A stretch of 64,000 nt of DNA from Persicaria tinctoria (lineage: Eukaryota > Streptophyta > Magnoliopsida > Caryophyllales > Polygonaceae), in NCBI GenBank assembly GCA_037127255.1, contig JBANSL010000013.1:11304688-11368687 (forward strand), in the 5' to 3' direction. Shown piece by piece: positions 36,378 to 49,800 of this stretch. The translations under genes and the position numbers were made by a program. Under the pieces are notes generated by a model, which ran no database searches, had not been told where the DNA came from, and was given only the letters and a program-made list of their open reading frames with translations. The stretch's first letter is position 1. The number at the start of each line of letters is the position of its first letter.

Positions 36378-36540
36378 GTGGTTCAAGGGCGAGGTATCAC
36401 AAACATTTGCTACAATTGTTTGGATAGAAACGTCGAGCTTGGAAATGGTGATAAAATCGCTTTATACTGGGAAGGAAATGATCTTGGTATTGATGATAGT
36501 CTTACTTACAATCAGCTTTTGGAGAAAGTTTGTTATATGA
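36377..36540 (+). pseudogene. Acetyl-CoA synthetase exon fragment
   Basis: One exon-sized piece reads [32 protein letters not shown] and [11 protein letters not shown], closely matching the N-terminal region of plant acetyl-CoA synthetase (ACS). An AG precedes TGGTTCAAGGGC (WFKG), but a small indel before ITNICYN shifts the frame. No other ACS exon is seen within several kb on either side. It is a lone captured or left-over exon, not a gene. Confidence 0.8.
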
Positions 36541-36639
36541 GAAAAAAAAAACACCTTCTCTGTTGTATTTACAACTCAATTATCTCTAGTTTAGGCACTT
36601 GTTAATCTCAAATTCTCAATGCTCAATGCTCCTTGGGGC

Positions 36640-37726
36640 AATTTTGTTGTAGACGAGTGGTGCTTTACATTGTCAGCTGCGATGAGTTTACAGGCGAACA
36701 ACACAAAGAGGATAACCGAAGCCAAGGGTTCGAAAGCCTTGAACACTTGACTCTGGATGACCTTCCAACCTTAGTGAGACTACCAAAGGAGATTCAACTC
36801 ACCACTTCCCTCCAAGTGTTAGAAATTCGTCAGTGTAAGAGCTTGAAGGGGCTATCACCGGACATCCGAGCATTGATCAGCCTAAGAAAGTTGAGCTTGA
36901 AAATGTGCGACGAATGGGCTGAAACATCCATCTTCAAGGAATTGGAACCTCATTCAGAACATGATCCATCGTTGAATCGATTTCAGTGGTTGAAGTGTTT
37001 GTCGCTTTCGAGTATCCCAGGGCTGGAGTATATACAAGAGAATGATTCAACTGCATTGTGCTTTCCATCATTGGAGTGTGTTTCGCTACGCAATCTTCCT
37101 AACTTGAGAGATTGGTACCGAGGTCTAGCTACTTTTCCTCGCCTTTCTAGCATAGGAATATATGGATGTCCTAATCTCGACGACAACTCCATGCTCTTTT
37201 CATCCGTCACAGAATATGTCTACGGCATAGATTGCTGGCCTTCAACCTCATCATCTATGAGCTCACCTTGTGTATGTACAAACGACGTGTTTCTCTTGAA
37301 AGCAGCGCTATGGGAGCAGCATCTCCGCGGCAATCCATTGTCATTAGTGATCAACGATTACGACAACATTGAAGCAACAATGATGAAGCTGGATCTCAGA
37401 GAAGAGTCTCCAGTCACCTCACCACGCTTAAACTCAAAGGCTGTCGATCTTTAAAGACTCTACCGAAAGGATTGAACCATCTCACAGCTCTCCAAAAGCT
37501 ATCAATTGAAGGATGTCGCGAATTTACATGTGAAGAACACGAAGAGGACGATGAAACGCGTTGGGGAGGGATTAAAAGGCTCACACATTTGGAGTTTGTG
37601 AACCTTCCGAATATGACAAGACTACCAGATTGGATTCAGCTCATCAACTCCCTCCGGGAGGTTCATGTTTTTGGCTGTAACAGCCTGCTGGTTCCTGAAT
37701 GGGCGCACGCAATGTTCGTCACATAG
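36640..37726 (+). pseudogene. NLR-type leucine-rich repeat tail, frameshifted
   Basis: LRR units of the RGA/CNL disease-resistance type: LTLDDLPTLVRLPKEIQ, LQVLEIRQCKSLKGL, CLSLSSIPGLEYI, CVSLRNLPNLRDWY, IGIYGCPNL. The first frame runs to a stop at 37454. The second (HLTTLKLKGCRSLKTLPKGL, LQKLSIEGCREFTCEE, LEFVNLPNMTRLPDWIQ) is already open before that stop, so a shift lies near 37410. It ends in a stop at 37726. There is no NB-ARC or coiled-coil domain upstream; instead the ACS exon relic sits there. It is the 3' end of a lost NLR gene. Confidence 0.85.
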
Positions 37727-38345
37727 ACGCTCCCTGAGCAAGAAGGGTTTCGGTTGGTTAAGAAGAGGTAAAAACAAAACATCACCAATCTTCCATATTT
37801 TTAGGCTTAATGATGGTTTTGCTGTGCTTAAACTCCTTGTACTTTGAATGCAGAGTGGACATGGCAACACTGCATCTAAACGACACAGAAATCCCCAATG
37901 TTACAAGGCAAAAGAGGCAGAGGAAGGAAGGTGACACGAGTGCTTAATCCTCGCCATTTTTGGATGAATATAGGTTTCTGCAAAGCATCCAAACAAACAC
38001 AACTTAATTCAGAATTGAAAAAGATGGGATCTTTACATGTTCATTCTTCAATTAGACCTTTTTCAAGCAGATACAGATTCCATTTGTCTGTGGGAAGTCA
38101 ATGTGATCAGTCCATGGCTTTCAATTTTCATCATGAATCAACTTCACTAGATTCCACAGTTTCATTAAACGCAAATCAAAACTAAATTACAACTGAAGAC
38201 AGAATCTGAGCATTTGATTAAAATTGCAATCCTCATTGAACAACAAATGTTGTCAGCTTGATATGATTATTCAGGGTACCATTAAGCAAAAACGTATTTG
38301 TTCGAGTATTTCATCCGGCAAAAAGAACAGTTTACTCGGCATATA
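37727..38345. other. Spacer, no gene seen
   Basis: Probable former 3' UTR of the NLR relic, then the 3' UTR of the CCCH gene on the other strand. Confidence 0.45.
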
Positions 38346-41300
38346 TTACCAACCATCTCCCCAATCTACGACATTGTTGCTTGGAGGAGACTGAGTAGGA
38401 GATTCTGGGGCTGTTAATGCATCGTAGTTTGCAGGATGATCAAACAGGCAGCGAGGTCCGTGCTTGCAAATGCCCAGCTGCTCGTAGTTCCGACAAATTT
38501 CAGCATCCTGGTATCAGCGAGGAATTTCCATCAATTCCGATACATGTAAGTGGTAGGTATAGATGTGTGATCTAATGGACAGAAGCATACTTACGGGTCT
38601 AAGGGGCAGACCCTTTTCGTTGAAAGCACATTCGGGCCTTGCTGATGCTTGGCTTCTGGAGCCTTTGGGGTGATGGTATCGACACGTAGATCTGTACTTG
38701 CAATCTCCGGTTTTCATGAAGTAGTCGCATTCCTGCACACCAGGCTGTTCAGGGTATTCTTCAACCCCTGCTGCTGCTGGTACTGGTAGCTGATGATTTC
38801 TAAAGGGCTTTGCCTCTTGATTCAGGTGGCTCGGATACAAATTATGGGATGGAGTCGACACCTAGGAAAGCCATGTTAGATATATCAAATGGGAAACAAC
38901 TATTGAAGTATGTCGACATTTTAATCGGATGTAAGTTGTAACAACATTGAAACTCTTAGAAGCATGAAGAAATAAAAACAAACCCTTATGAAATCACTTC
39001 AAGTCTTGTCTTAATCAATCATCACTCTTCACATTACAATTAAGAAAGGCACAATCTAAGAAATTTGATGTGTTGAATCTATGTTGCATCCATAATGTCC
39101 ATCTCAAGTCAATCTCTCACCCTTCCCTCAAATGAACAATTCCATACTTTTTTCCTTGGAATGAACATAGCTCACTTGGAATGAACCATTCCCTGGAATC
39201 AACTCTATGCCAGCTTTTTTTTTCTCTACCAAACACCAAATTTGGAATAGTTCATTCTTGATTCTCACTCCTGATTCCAAGGAATGGACACCAAACAGTC
39301 CCTAAGAAAGGCTAGATGTAAGAAACAGCCCCTATGAATGTCCGTCTCAATCTTCCAAATGGCTCATAAAATCCTTCTAACCCACTCTATCTAATTTCTC
39401 AAGATCATGAAAGAAGACAATGGTGTTGTAAATGCTAAAGTTCAAGACTTGCCGTTCCTGAAGGGAGGCCATTCATACCATATGTGGAGACAGCTACCTT
39501 AGAAAGCCGACTTTTTGGATGGTGATATTTACAAGCGGATTTGTACTTGCATTCCCCAGTCTTCATAAAATAAGTGCACTCAGGTTGACCCGTCCGTTCA
39601 GGATATTCATCCATCCGAGCCATTTGTGTATCATGTGTTAAATGATTAGCACCCTTGGTAAGATTGTGGGTCACGCCGCCAGGCATGCTGTGCGATCTGT
39701 TTCGGGGATGATGATATTTACATGCAGATCGATATTTACAGGACCCAGTTTTCATGAAAAAGTCACACTCTGGTTGTCCTGGACGTTCTGGAAATTCTGC
39801 ATTCTGCAGTAGTTGTTGGTTGTAGCCAAGAGAACCAGCATTCTTCACAGGACCACCCACCGATCGGGTTGGGCGAGAACTCACAGTGTTGTCTGTAAGG
39901 GATACTGAAACCTGAAGCAACCGAAAATAGGAAACAGAATTCAGGAATAAAGACGCATCCCGACTTATACAGGAGGGTACATTAAAGCAATATTTACTTG
40001 ATTATTTGATTTGAAAGGCAGAAAACATATTATAGTCATAGATTTGCATTTACAAAAAAAGCGCAGCTGATCTAATAAGCATAGAGATCTACAAATTGGA
40101 CATTAAACAATAACAAGATGGAAATCTCTCTCTCCATTCAGGGAAAGGTCAAAGGTCATCATTTTTTATCCATGGTAGTACAAATACAAGCAAGAGTACA
40201 AGAGTGAAAACACAAATATAAGGTGGTTAGACAAAAAGAAAGAGTGAGAATCAAGCAGCTCTAAGTTTGTCAGTGGCGAAATTAGAAATTAGGAAAAAAA
40301 ATACAAACAGGTCTTCAACTGGCAAACAAATGTGAATTGTCTGGTGAATTAGAAAAGGGATGGAATGCATAAAATTTCCTTTTAAATGAGTAGCATAAAC
40401 CATCAAGTAAATGAATCATTTATCTTTTAGCAATTTTTCTAACCTATGCCCCAAGAACTTAATGGATGCTTTAAATCCATTAATAGTTGCCACAAATGGA
40501 TGCTTAACCATTTGAAATGCCATCGGTGTATTTCCCTCTCACTCCCTTTAATCCATTCCCCTTCTCCAAATAGAAATCAAAGAAAGTTATCCATCACTTA
40601 TATTTGTCTTCTGTTCACATATTTAAACCAAAATGGCAAAATGTACCAATTATCTTATTAAAAGAACATATTATTCCACATTCCCTTTCCCTAACCATAT
40701 TTGGGGAACAGCCGACAAGTCTTAATAGGAATGCTAGTGGGAAATCCTTCCACCAAGCGCACACTAAATAGGCAAAAGGCAGACTAGTGTTTACGGCTTC
40801 ACCCAGAATTATTACACGACATGAAATGAGGGCAAATCTGAAAGCGTAAACATACCTGGTATTGGTTATATCCAGGAATTGGGGGCATCCCTTGAGGAAG
40901 AGAATTAACCCAAGGCACAAAAGATGATGCCTTCTCTGAGCTTGAGAAGTGGGATACTGATTGATGCATTGATGACATAGGAGGAGAAAATTCGGCAAGG
41001 TTTCTTGCAGCACTGCTATTTCCCCCTTGCAAAACACCACTCTTAGCAATAAGGTTCTTAGGCTCCTCTATGGAAGCAATAGGATCAGGATGGTCAAATC
41101 TGCAGTTGGCTCCATAGCCGCAGGAACCATTACGCATGTAGTATGGACATTCTCTCTCTCCCTGCACGAACATAAAAAGAATGGATTGTTCAAAGCCAAG
41201 GGTAGTTACTACCTATGGATACTGATTGCCAACTGAATTGTATCTGAGACAGAGACAAAGACTCGGTACAAAAAATGCTCAGGTATGAAAAAGAAGATTA

Positions 41301-42392
41301 CCCTGCGAATTGGCAAGCCAAGGAAATTAAGCTCAATCGGTTCATCATCAGCTTTCGCTTTGGAATGACTATATCGACATTTATCTCCGTACTTGCATCC
41401 TCCAGAACTCAGGTAATACTAAAGCAATCAAATCAGAGGATGTAACCAAAAGATCAATACAAGGACCATGTTTCTCAACAAAATATTTTGAAACTGCAAA
41501 AGGAAATAACAAAGTATAACAATCACAAGTCACAACCACAAAATGATATATCTCAATTGTATAGGAAAATATCACAAACAACTTGGATAGATTACTCTAT
41601 CAAGGTTGAGTTCTTATACCACTAACTTCTCCTTCTCCACCTCCATGAGTGACTATATGGCATTAGGTAAGCATGAAAGCTTTAAAACCACATCTTATTC
41701 TTCAATTGGTCTTTAAGTGCATAGGTTAACATTCATTTTTGGAAAATATCAATGGGTTTAAAATAGTTTTTGTTTAATGAGAAATTGATCAATCAATCAC
41801 CTCAGAGTGGTATCTTATGAACTTGATTTATTGCCAAGGGCAGGTTCATCCAGAGATCATACCAAGTTACTAACCTTGCATTCAATCTTCCCCTTAATAT
41901 GAGTCCCTTGACCATCAGTCTCCTGGCTGTCCACATCAGCAAGCTTCACACACCAAATACAAGTTCTAGTCACCATCATGAAACCATAAATGAAAGCCAT
42001 GTAATGATGTAACCCTAATTTTGAAGAAAAAAGATGCAGAATTTTACCTGATTGAACCTGTTGAGTGGATGATTGAACCTGCAATTCCAACCAAATTTAC
42101 ATGTCCCAGTTTTGATGTAAAAAGCGCAATCCTCGACGCCAGGGCGCAGAGGATGGGGACTGTAGCAATTCTCATCCTGTACGCCAGCTCCTTCTATTAC
42201 CCCGTCTTCTTCCTCTGATCCATCCCCAATTTCTACTCTTTTTTCTACGAGGTGAAAACTTTCAAGCTTTTGGACCAGAACCTGTGGAGAGGAACCATCG
42301 CGATCGCCATCGCAATCTCGATTGGGATGAACGGGCAAGTTGAACTCGCTAAGGAGAGTAATGGGCGGGCAGCTGTCCTCACAGGTCCCCAT
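38346..42392 (-). CDS. CCCH zinc-finger protein with seven fingers
   Basis: Seven exons: 42392-42048, 41943-41875, 41418-41302, 41161-40856, 39911-39453, 38861-38595, 38507-38346; 574 aa. Seven C-x8-C-x5-C-x3-H fingers: [40 protein letters not shown] (split by intron 2); [80 protein letters not shown]; and a variant [20 protein letters not shown] near the C-terminus. Fingers 4-6 are each preceded by a [14 protein letters not shown] linker. This is the plant ZFN-like CCCH group, nucleic-acid-binding proteins of uncertain targets. The intron after residue 432 has a GC donor (ACG|GCAAGT). The acidic N-terminus ([10 protein letters not shown]) is unstructured. Symbol not assigned. Confidence 0.92.
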
Positions 42393-43080
42393 TGCGTGTA
42401 TTTCCTAAATCCCTAAAATCATCCGTAACGAAATCAAAGGAAACCCTAGAAATCGAATCGAATAAAATCGAAATGGGGTTTGGGGATTAGGGAATATTTG
42501 GTATCGAAGAGAGCACTAGCAAACACGGTAGAGAGAAAATCTGGTCGATCTGTACGCAGAAACCGCACTCGCTATTTCAAACCGTTTGCGCTTGCTGTCA
42601 ATCCAACAGTACATTACCGAGAACCGATCGCTTGATTTATTCATTTTCAGAAACCAATTGTATTAAAAAAAAATCCCTTTAATTGCAGAAAACCGCTTGA
42701 TTGATTGGTCCTCGTTACTGATTACTGTATTAGCTAAGAAGTTCAGACACTTCAAAGTTCAAATCCTGGTATAAAATCATCAATTTGCTGAAAAACAGGG
42801 ACGACGAGAAACTAGCTGCCGTATGCATCAATATTGTGAGCATTTACAATATGTGATCAGATTGTCCATCACTCGAATACATGGGAAAGAAATTGTCTTT
42901 GAAACTAGAATGGATTGAATAATAATGGGTATGAATAGCAATGGATCCAAACAATTGTTTCTGTATTGCAGGAATAAGATTATCCTCATTTGTACAACTT
43001 CGAACCTATATATGATTAGGGGGGAAAAATAAGAGATTTTACGCTAAGAGCATTGCCATAAACAGTATGAAGAAGCACCA
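42393..43080. other. CCCH promoter/5' UTR and INO80B 3' UTR
   Basis: No coding frame of interest. The two minus-strand genes are in head-to-tail order. Confidence 0.5.
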
Positions 43081-45636
43081 TCATATAGCTAGATTGCTGG
43101 CAGGACTCGTGTGCAGCGCTTGAACAGCCTTGTAGCACTGGAGGCTGCAAAGTGGAAGCTTGGTCTTCGAGTCCCGGTACTTGTATGGATTTGTACATGA
43201 TGGACCGGCGCATTTCTCCCGAGGAGGAGGATAACTGAACATTAAGCACAATCAGAACATCAGTGTATATTTTATGACTAAATAAAGGGAAACTTTTTTT
43301 TTTGGTGGGCAATAAAGGGAAACTTTTAAACATGGAACAAGTCACTTTAATTCAATGGTTATTTTCTGACATCAAGAATAGGAAAGAAAGACCACTTCAA
43401 TGTCAAGATACAATTACTGCATAGTAGTATGGCTTTCGGTTTCTTGCCTGATAGGTTTGGAGCTGAATATACTAGGAAAGCCCATCTCATTCGGAAATGT
43501 GACGGTAGTACCATTCGGCCCCATGGTTAATCTGACAGTGTTTGACGCGTGAAAAAGGGCATCAGCGGCCTTCTCCTGCATTCAAAGGATAATGGCATTA
43601 CTTGTGAGTTCCTTAAAGACTCCCAAAACCATCACAAGAATAGGGAATAATTATACAGAGGGCAATACCTGAGCCAGCTCATCCCGGCGTTTCTTCTTCT
43701 TGTCTTCTCGTTTCTTCCTACTGGAGTCCTGACCGAGTATTTTTCTTATCGCTTCAGCCTGTAAAACATCACACGCCCAAAAATAGTTTTGCCAAGACAT
43801 TAAATTTTTTTTTTAAAAGGTACATGGATTGCTTTAAACATGACAAGCTGTAACGAACAAAGATGAATATACCTCAGATTCCTTGGCTGCTTTCTCATTT
43901 TGCAGCTTGCGCCTCTGGGCAGCCTCAACTTTCTTTAGTTGTAGTTCCATATCAGTAAGTTTCTCCTTTTGCTCTGAAATCAATAGAAAAGCCATAAATA
44001 AACTGTTAAGATGCTTGATCAGATACACCTACATCAAAAGGGCCTGAAATTAACAGGTAAGGATAGGGCACACACTTCTGGAAGAAGATGGAGGTAATCC
44101 ATTGGGAAACTCAATGCCACTGGCACCCGAGCCGGAAGCATCTTTCCCTGATTGAAGGGCTCTTTGCCGGGTTGTCAAAGCGAATTCCCTCTTAGGCTCA
44201 GTGATTGGATCAACAACATCCTTTCTCAATTTCTTTTTACTTTTATCCCCAGTCCCGCCATCAGAGAGTGGATCCTCCTCTTCCTCATACTCGGAGTCCT
44301 CTGATGGAGATTTTCGCCTTCCCTCTTTACCAGAATGTAGAGGCACATTTGCATCATTCAAATCATCTGACTTCCCAGAAAAATTAGACATTCTTTTATG
44401 GTTTTTGCCGGTATCTTCTTCATCTTCCCGGCTTATTGAGAACAGCCTTGAGTTTTTGAGTTTCTCAAGGTATCTGATCTCGTCATCATCTTCATCATCA
44501 TCAAATGCCTTCTTGAGAACTCGTCTGCTCTTGCGTGCTGAATCAGCCGGCTTTACTGGCCGACTCCTATTAGGTCCCTTCCCCACTGATGGATCCTTCT
44601 TCCCAAGACTGAATCCTCCACTAGAGAAATCTTTCCAAGGGATTCCTTGCAAGCCACCCCTTCTATCTGATTGTGGTGGGCGCCCATCATCTGACTCGTC
44701 CTGTAAAGGGAAGTTTTAACTGAGTCAGATTCGCAAATGGCATTATTGACAGTCGTAGAAGTGAGTTCCATATGTTACGGTAATCTAATTTACCCATTTT
44801 CTTGTCTCTGCTATAAATTTATAATCAAAGTACAGACCCACGTGCTAGAACCAAAAGAATAAATTGATTGCATTCGTACATAGTTTTAACTCCCATGCGT
44901 TACTCGACTGAGTTCTCTGTATGTGTAATTGAACAAGCAGAAGTATAGATTTAAGAGTTTCAAAATAACAAAGCTCCTTGTATCATTTGCAGCAGTGGAA
45001 AGAGGGACAAACCTTGCCATTACGCTTATCAGACGAACGATGGGGATTTGAGGAAGAATTGGAATTGGCATCAATTGTCCGTGTGGCACCCCCAACCTTG
45101 AGCTTAACCTTCTTAAGCTTATTATTCTCGTTTGCTGATTCATCCGGACTACCTGCAAATGTGCTGTTAATCTCACTGCTCTTTCTACTGTTTACCGACA
45201 TAAATCTCGGCTGCGACTCCGAGTTTTTGCCTGTGCTTTTCCAATTGACAGGAGCAAGGGCTCCTTCACTACTCCTTTTGTGGTTCGATCTGCCGCTGTC
45301 CTTAAAATCCGTATTGCTGTAGATTACATCCAGGCTTACATCTTCTTTCTTACTCCTTTTACTAGGTTTTTCGCCCTCTGATCCATTGGCTGGAGGAAAT
45401 CTTGATGCATACTGGTTAACGTTGATCTCCTTCCTTATTGACCTAGTGCCCCCACCGGTGTTCTCATCGCTGGATTTGCAAACATCATCGGATGGTGGGG
45501 TAGATGACAACGATGAGATGTCATTAATTTCCGAAACAGGCTGTGACTCAGGGCGCGGCTTACGAAACGTATAACTCCTCTTCTTCTTAACTGGATTATT
45601 GATCCCTTCAGGCTGATGATTACCTAACTCTTCCAT
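43081..45636 (-). CDS. INO80 chromatin-remodelling complex subunit B (Ies2/PAPA-1, zf-HIT)
   Basis: Six coding exons: 45636-45013, 44700-44076, 43973-43873, 43758-43669, 43575-43448, 43234-43081; 573 aa, phases consistent. The plant start MEELG with KKKRSYTFRKPRPESQ is seen. A long charged, low-complexity middle (residues ~25-370) has acidic stretches (FDDDEDDDEIRYLEKLKNSR) and basic ones. The PAPA-1/Ies2 region is REFALTTRQRALQSGK, then a coiled-coil-like KLTDMELQLKKVEAAQRRKL and AEAIRKILGQDSSRKKREDK. The C-terminus is a zf-HIT: CAGPSC, YKYRDSKTKLPLCSLQC. INO80 slides nucleosomes and edits H2A.Z. The intron after residue 522 uses a GC donor (ATCAG|GCAAGA). A 5' UTR intron between 45640 and ~46240 is probable. 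Confidence 0.9.
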
Positions 45637-46560
45637 CAAGCAAATACTCGTGATCGATAACCAATACCTATGCGACTAATGACCAGCTCAAAAAGCCCCT
45701 GCCACCATTAAACCTCTGTGCATTGAAGATAAGAACAACCCTGATAAGCATGCCCCATTGTAATGAGTAAATAAGACTTAACACAAACTCCTAATTATAA
45801 CAAAGGAAAAAAACAATTTCAAGTGTGGGGCGGGGAAGTGAAGGATCACCGATGAGCTTGATGGAGGACAATTAAAACAAATGGAAAGGTTGATTATATA
45901 ATACAGCGATGTTGCAATGTGACAAGCACAGTTCCAATGGAGTTTGCAAAGAAAGTAAACAACACAATAAATAAATAAATAAATAAATCAAACGAGAATT
46001 TCATAACAACAGCAAAGAAACGCAAAATCAAGACTCGTCCATCGTCCAATTGATGGAATCCACAACCCAAATCAAACAACAATCCCGACTGAAATTGACG
46101 AAACCGGCAAACCCTAGAAAGACAATCACATCCAAAATCAAACCCGGGAACCCCAAACACCGCCCAGATCGACCCAACAGAGGCAAAAAAGAACTCGAGC
46201 CAAATCAAAAAACAAGACGGCGAAAGGGCAAAAATTGGCATTACCTCATTCGGCGAAACGACGGCGACCCAGATGTGGGAGGGACCCCTGGAGGAGGAAG
46301 AGACGAAAAGGAGGGGTTTTGATTGACCGGGTACGCAGAGAGACAAGGAAGAGGGCGAAAAGGGGGATTGAATTAAGCAAAGAAGGGTATGAGAGAGAAA
46401 TAGGGAGAGGGGGGTGAGGAGGCGGAGGAAGAAGAAGGAAGAAGGAAAAGGAGGGATAGAGAAGGAGGAGAAGGTAACCTAAGGGAGACAAGTACAAGTA
46501 GAAGTAGTGCGACAACAAAGTAATAATCTTCACCATTTTTTCGCTAAGTCCACTCCCCCC
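45637..46560 (-). promoter_or_regulatory. 5' UTR, probable UTR intron and promoter of the INO80 subunit gene
   Basis: No conserved frame upstream of the start codon. A purine-rich plus strand (pyrimidine-rich on the minus strand) at 46240-46500 resembles a plant 5' leader. Confidence 0.45.
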
Positions 46561-46860
46561 GCACCTCTCTCTCTCTCTCTTTCGCTTTGTGGGTTTTTTT
46601 TAGGGGTTGGGGGCGGTTCACAATTACTACTACCTTCCCCTCTCTCTCTCACTCTCTCTCTCGTGGGTGTAATCTGAGTTTCTTTGTTTCGGATCTCTCT
46701 CTCTCTTTCTCTCTGATCTTTCTAGCTTTGCTGCGCTTTCTTCCACACAGCGGAGCTGAAAGGGGGTGCGCACGTTTGGTATCCTACGCTTTCTGGGTTC
46801 ATTTTAGAGGCGCCTAATATGTGGCCCCTTTGAGCTTATTATATGGAGAAAAAAAATTGT
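46561..46860. repeat. CT-rich low-complexity tract
   Basis: Several CTCTCT runs (46567-46580, 46642-46663, 46693-46715). No gene. Confidence 0.7.
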
Positions 46861-46862
46861 TT

Positions 46863-49800
46863 TTATTTTATTTTTCTAATAAAAGTAAGAATTCGACGTC
46901 AGACGGGTCTGAATTTCAATAGACTGATAAGATCTTTGCCTCTTATCAATAAAAAAAACACCGCACACTTATGTATAAGATTTTCATATTTGTTTTTTTT
47001 TACAGTAGGCAATAAATTGGATGTACTAACGACATCCATGATCATCTTGCAAGATGATGTTCTGGAACTCACAACAATAGGAACTCAAAATAAAATTACA
47101 ATTCAATTGAGATTTAGCAAGAAAATCTGTTGCACCATTTGCCTCTTAGCAGTGTTGTATTATGATGCTCTCAAAATCTTTGCTTAACGAATGGATCTCT
47201 TGGATTATTTGAGCAACCTCTCATGGTATATTGTTCACTTGATTGATTGCATTGACGATGATTGTGCAATCACTTTCAACTATTACTCTTCGAATCCCCA
47301 TCTCCGCTGCCAGTCTTATACCTGTATAAACTGTATAAGCTTCTGCTAGAATGATCGAACTCATCCTAACACTACATTTATGATTCTGAAGAACTAGACC
47401 GTCATTATTCCTCATTATACAACCAACATGCGATTGAGAATCAATTTTCACCGAACCATCTACATTGATCTTAATGACATTTAGTGGAGGGCATTTCCAA
47501 ATCAATTTATCAAGAGGTCTAACGCGTTTAGGTAACTTCGTTTTTACCTGCTGTTTATTCCAACATGAGATTTTGTGTATAGGTTGAGTTAGAGCATAGA
47601 TAATACTTGTATCAGAAGTATTGCGAAAAATAATTCTATTTCTGAGCTCCCAAACAGAATGTCATAAATAACATAAGTCGGTAAAATCTATATTAAGAGC
47701 CCTAGTATTTAAAATATTTTCCGATACATTACATGTTAAATTTGGAATATTATAACATTTTCCCAACTTAACACCCAGATTTTGAATAAGGGATCTTGTG
47801 ATCCGACAATTAAACAATAAATGATTTGTATCTTCTGTATCAGAATTACAAAGAGAGCAAGTACTGGGAACTCTATTTATATATCTATTTAGACGGGTTG
47901 TGGTAGGTAAGATATATAAAATAATTTTCCAAATAAAAATTTTAATATTCGAAGGAATATTAAGTTTTCAAATCCAATCTGCTGGAATTTTCTTAGTATT
48001 CCCTGTATTACAAATAGAAGATGTGGATTTAACAGAGAATTTTCCATTAATTACTACTATAAATCCAAATTAACCTGTCTGGAATATCAATTACTAGAAT
48101 ATGGATATTAGTAATAGCTTGAAAAATATGAGAGGGGAATATACTATTTAATTTATCAATATCTCAAGAGTTGGTATCTGTAAATAAATCACAAACTTTT
48201 AAGTTAGGATTACGATCATTCCGAAAGTTTTGAAGATATTGCGCATTTACCCAAATGTCATACCATACATTTATGGTTTTCCCATTCCCCACTAGCTAGA
48301 GCAGACCTTTAGAGAAAAGATCCCCGACATTAAGAAGCCTGCCAAATTGCCAAGAAGTTTTAAAACTGCCTCTTTCCATTAGAGATTCGGTCAAGAGATA
48401 TTTATCCCTAATAATCTTCGACCAAATATGATCAGGATTAGCCATAATTCTCCAAAGAAGTTTCATTTGCATACCAATATTAATTTGCTCAGCCGATTTA
48501 AAACTTACCCCGCCATCTTTTTTACGAATACACAGATGTTCCCAGCTGATTAGAGGATGATAGTTATCCGATTGAATTTTATTCCAAAAGAAATTTTTGT
48601 TGATCTGATCAATCTTTTGTAGAACTCCTTTTGGAAGAAGAAATGCTTGCATTAAATAATTTGTTTTAGAATTTAGGTTTGCCTGAATTAGAACCGATCT
48701 ACCAGCTTGAGAGAGAGTATTAGATTTCCACTTTGACAACTGCTTTTTAAGGCTAATTATCGCCTCATCAAACAAGACGTTACAAACCCTACCACTAATA
48801 AGTGGTATACCAAGGTATTTTTCCATTGCTTTTGTAATTGGAATAATTAGCTGTTGAGCAAGGAACTGAGCTTTACTGAAAGGAATATTTTTAGAAACTT
48901 GTAGAGAACTTTTATTATAATTTATAGTTAATCCAGACATATTGGAGAAAGTATTCAGGAGATTTCTAATCGTATGAAGACTTAAATCATCAGCTCGCCC
49001 AAAAATTAGAGTGCCATCTGCAAAGGAAAGGAATGGAATAGGATCACTGTTATTTGTAAGTTTGATTCCAACCAAAGGGTCACACTCCAAAGATTCCTGT
49101 TGCAACATTCTCCCAAATAATTCCATAACCAATTAAAAAATATATGGAGCAAGAGGATCTCCTTGTCGAATTCCCCTATAAGTATGAAATGTACGACCCG
49201 GCAAATTATTAACTAAAACTGAGAAACTAGTTTTAGTTAGACAGGTCATAACCCAATTAATCCATCTGGAATCAAAACCAAATTTGTTTAGAATAATACG
49301 AATAAAACTCCAACTTATTTTGTCATAAGCTTTCTCCATATCTAGCTTTAAAGTCATCCACCCAAGTTTACCTTTTTTGTTATGAAAAGAGTGGAAAACC
49401 TCATGAGCTATTAGTATGTTATCCTGAATATTTCTACCTTGACCAAAAGCTCCTTGAAATGGATTAATAATACGTGGTAAAATAGGCTTTAAAGGATTAG
49501 CCAATAGTTTCGAGATAACCTTATAAATAGTATTACACAGACTAATAGGACGATAGTGGTTAATGTTACTAGATGTATCAATTTTTGGAATAAGCGCAAT
49601 AAAAGTTGAATTTACTTCATTGAGTAGCACACCAGAATGAAAGAAAGATTGAACAGCTTTGCAAACTAATTATCAACAATATCCCAGTATTTTTTATAGA
49701 ACTCTGGAGGAAAACCATCAGGACCTGAAGACTTGTCGTCTGTCATTGAGAAAAGGGTATCCTTAATTTCTTTATCTGAAAAATGCTGTGTTAAAATTCT

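Noticed and set aside
44201..45322. Plus-strand Ser-rich frames over the INO80 subunit exons
   Set aside because: Antisense of acidic/Ser-rich coding sequence; splice sites and zf-HIT support the minus strand only.
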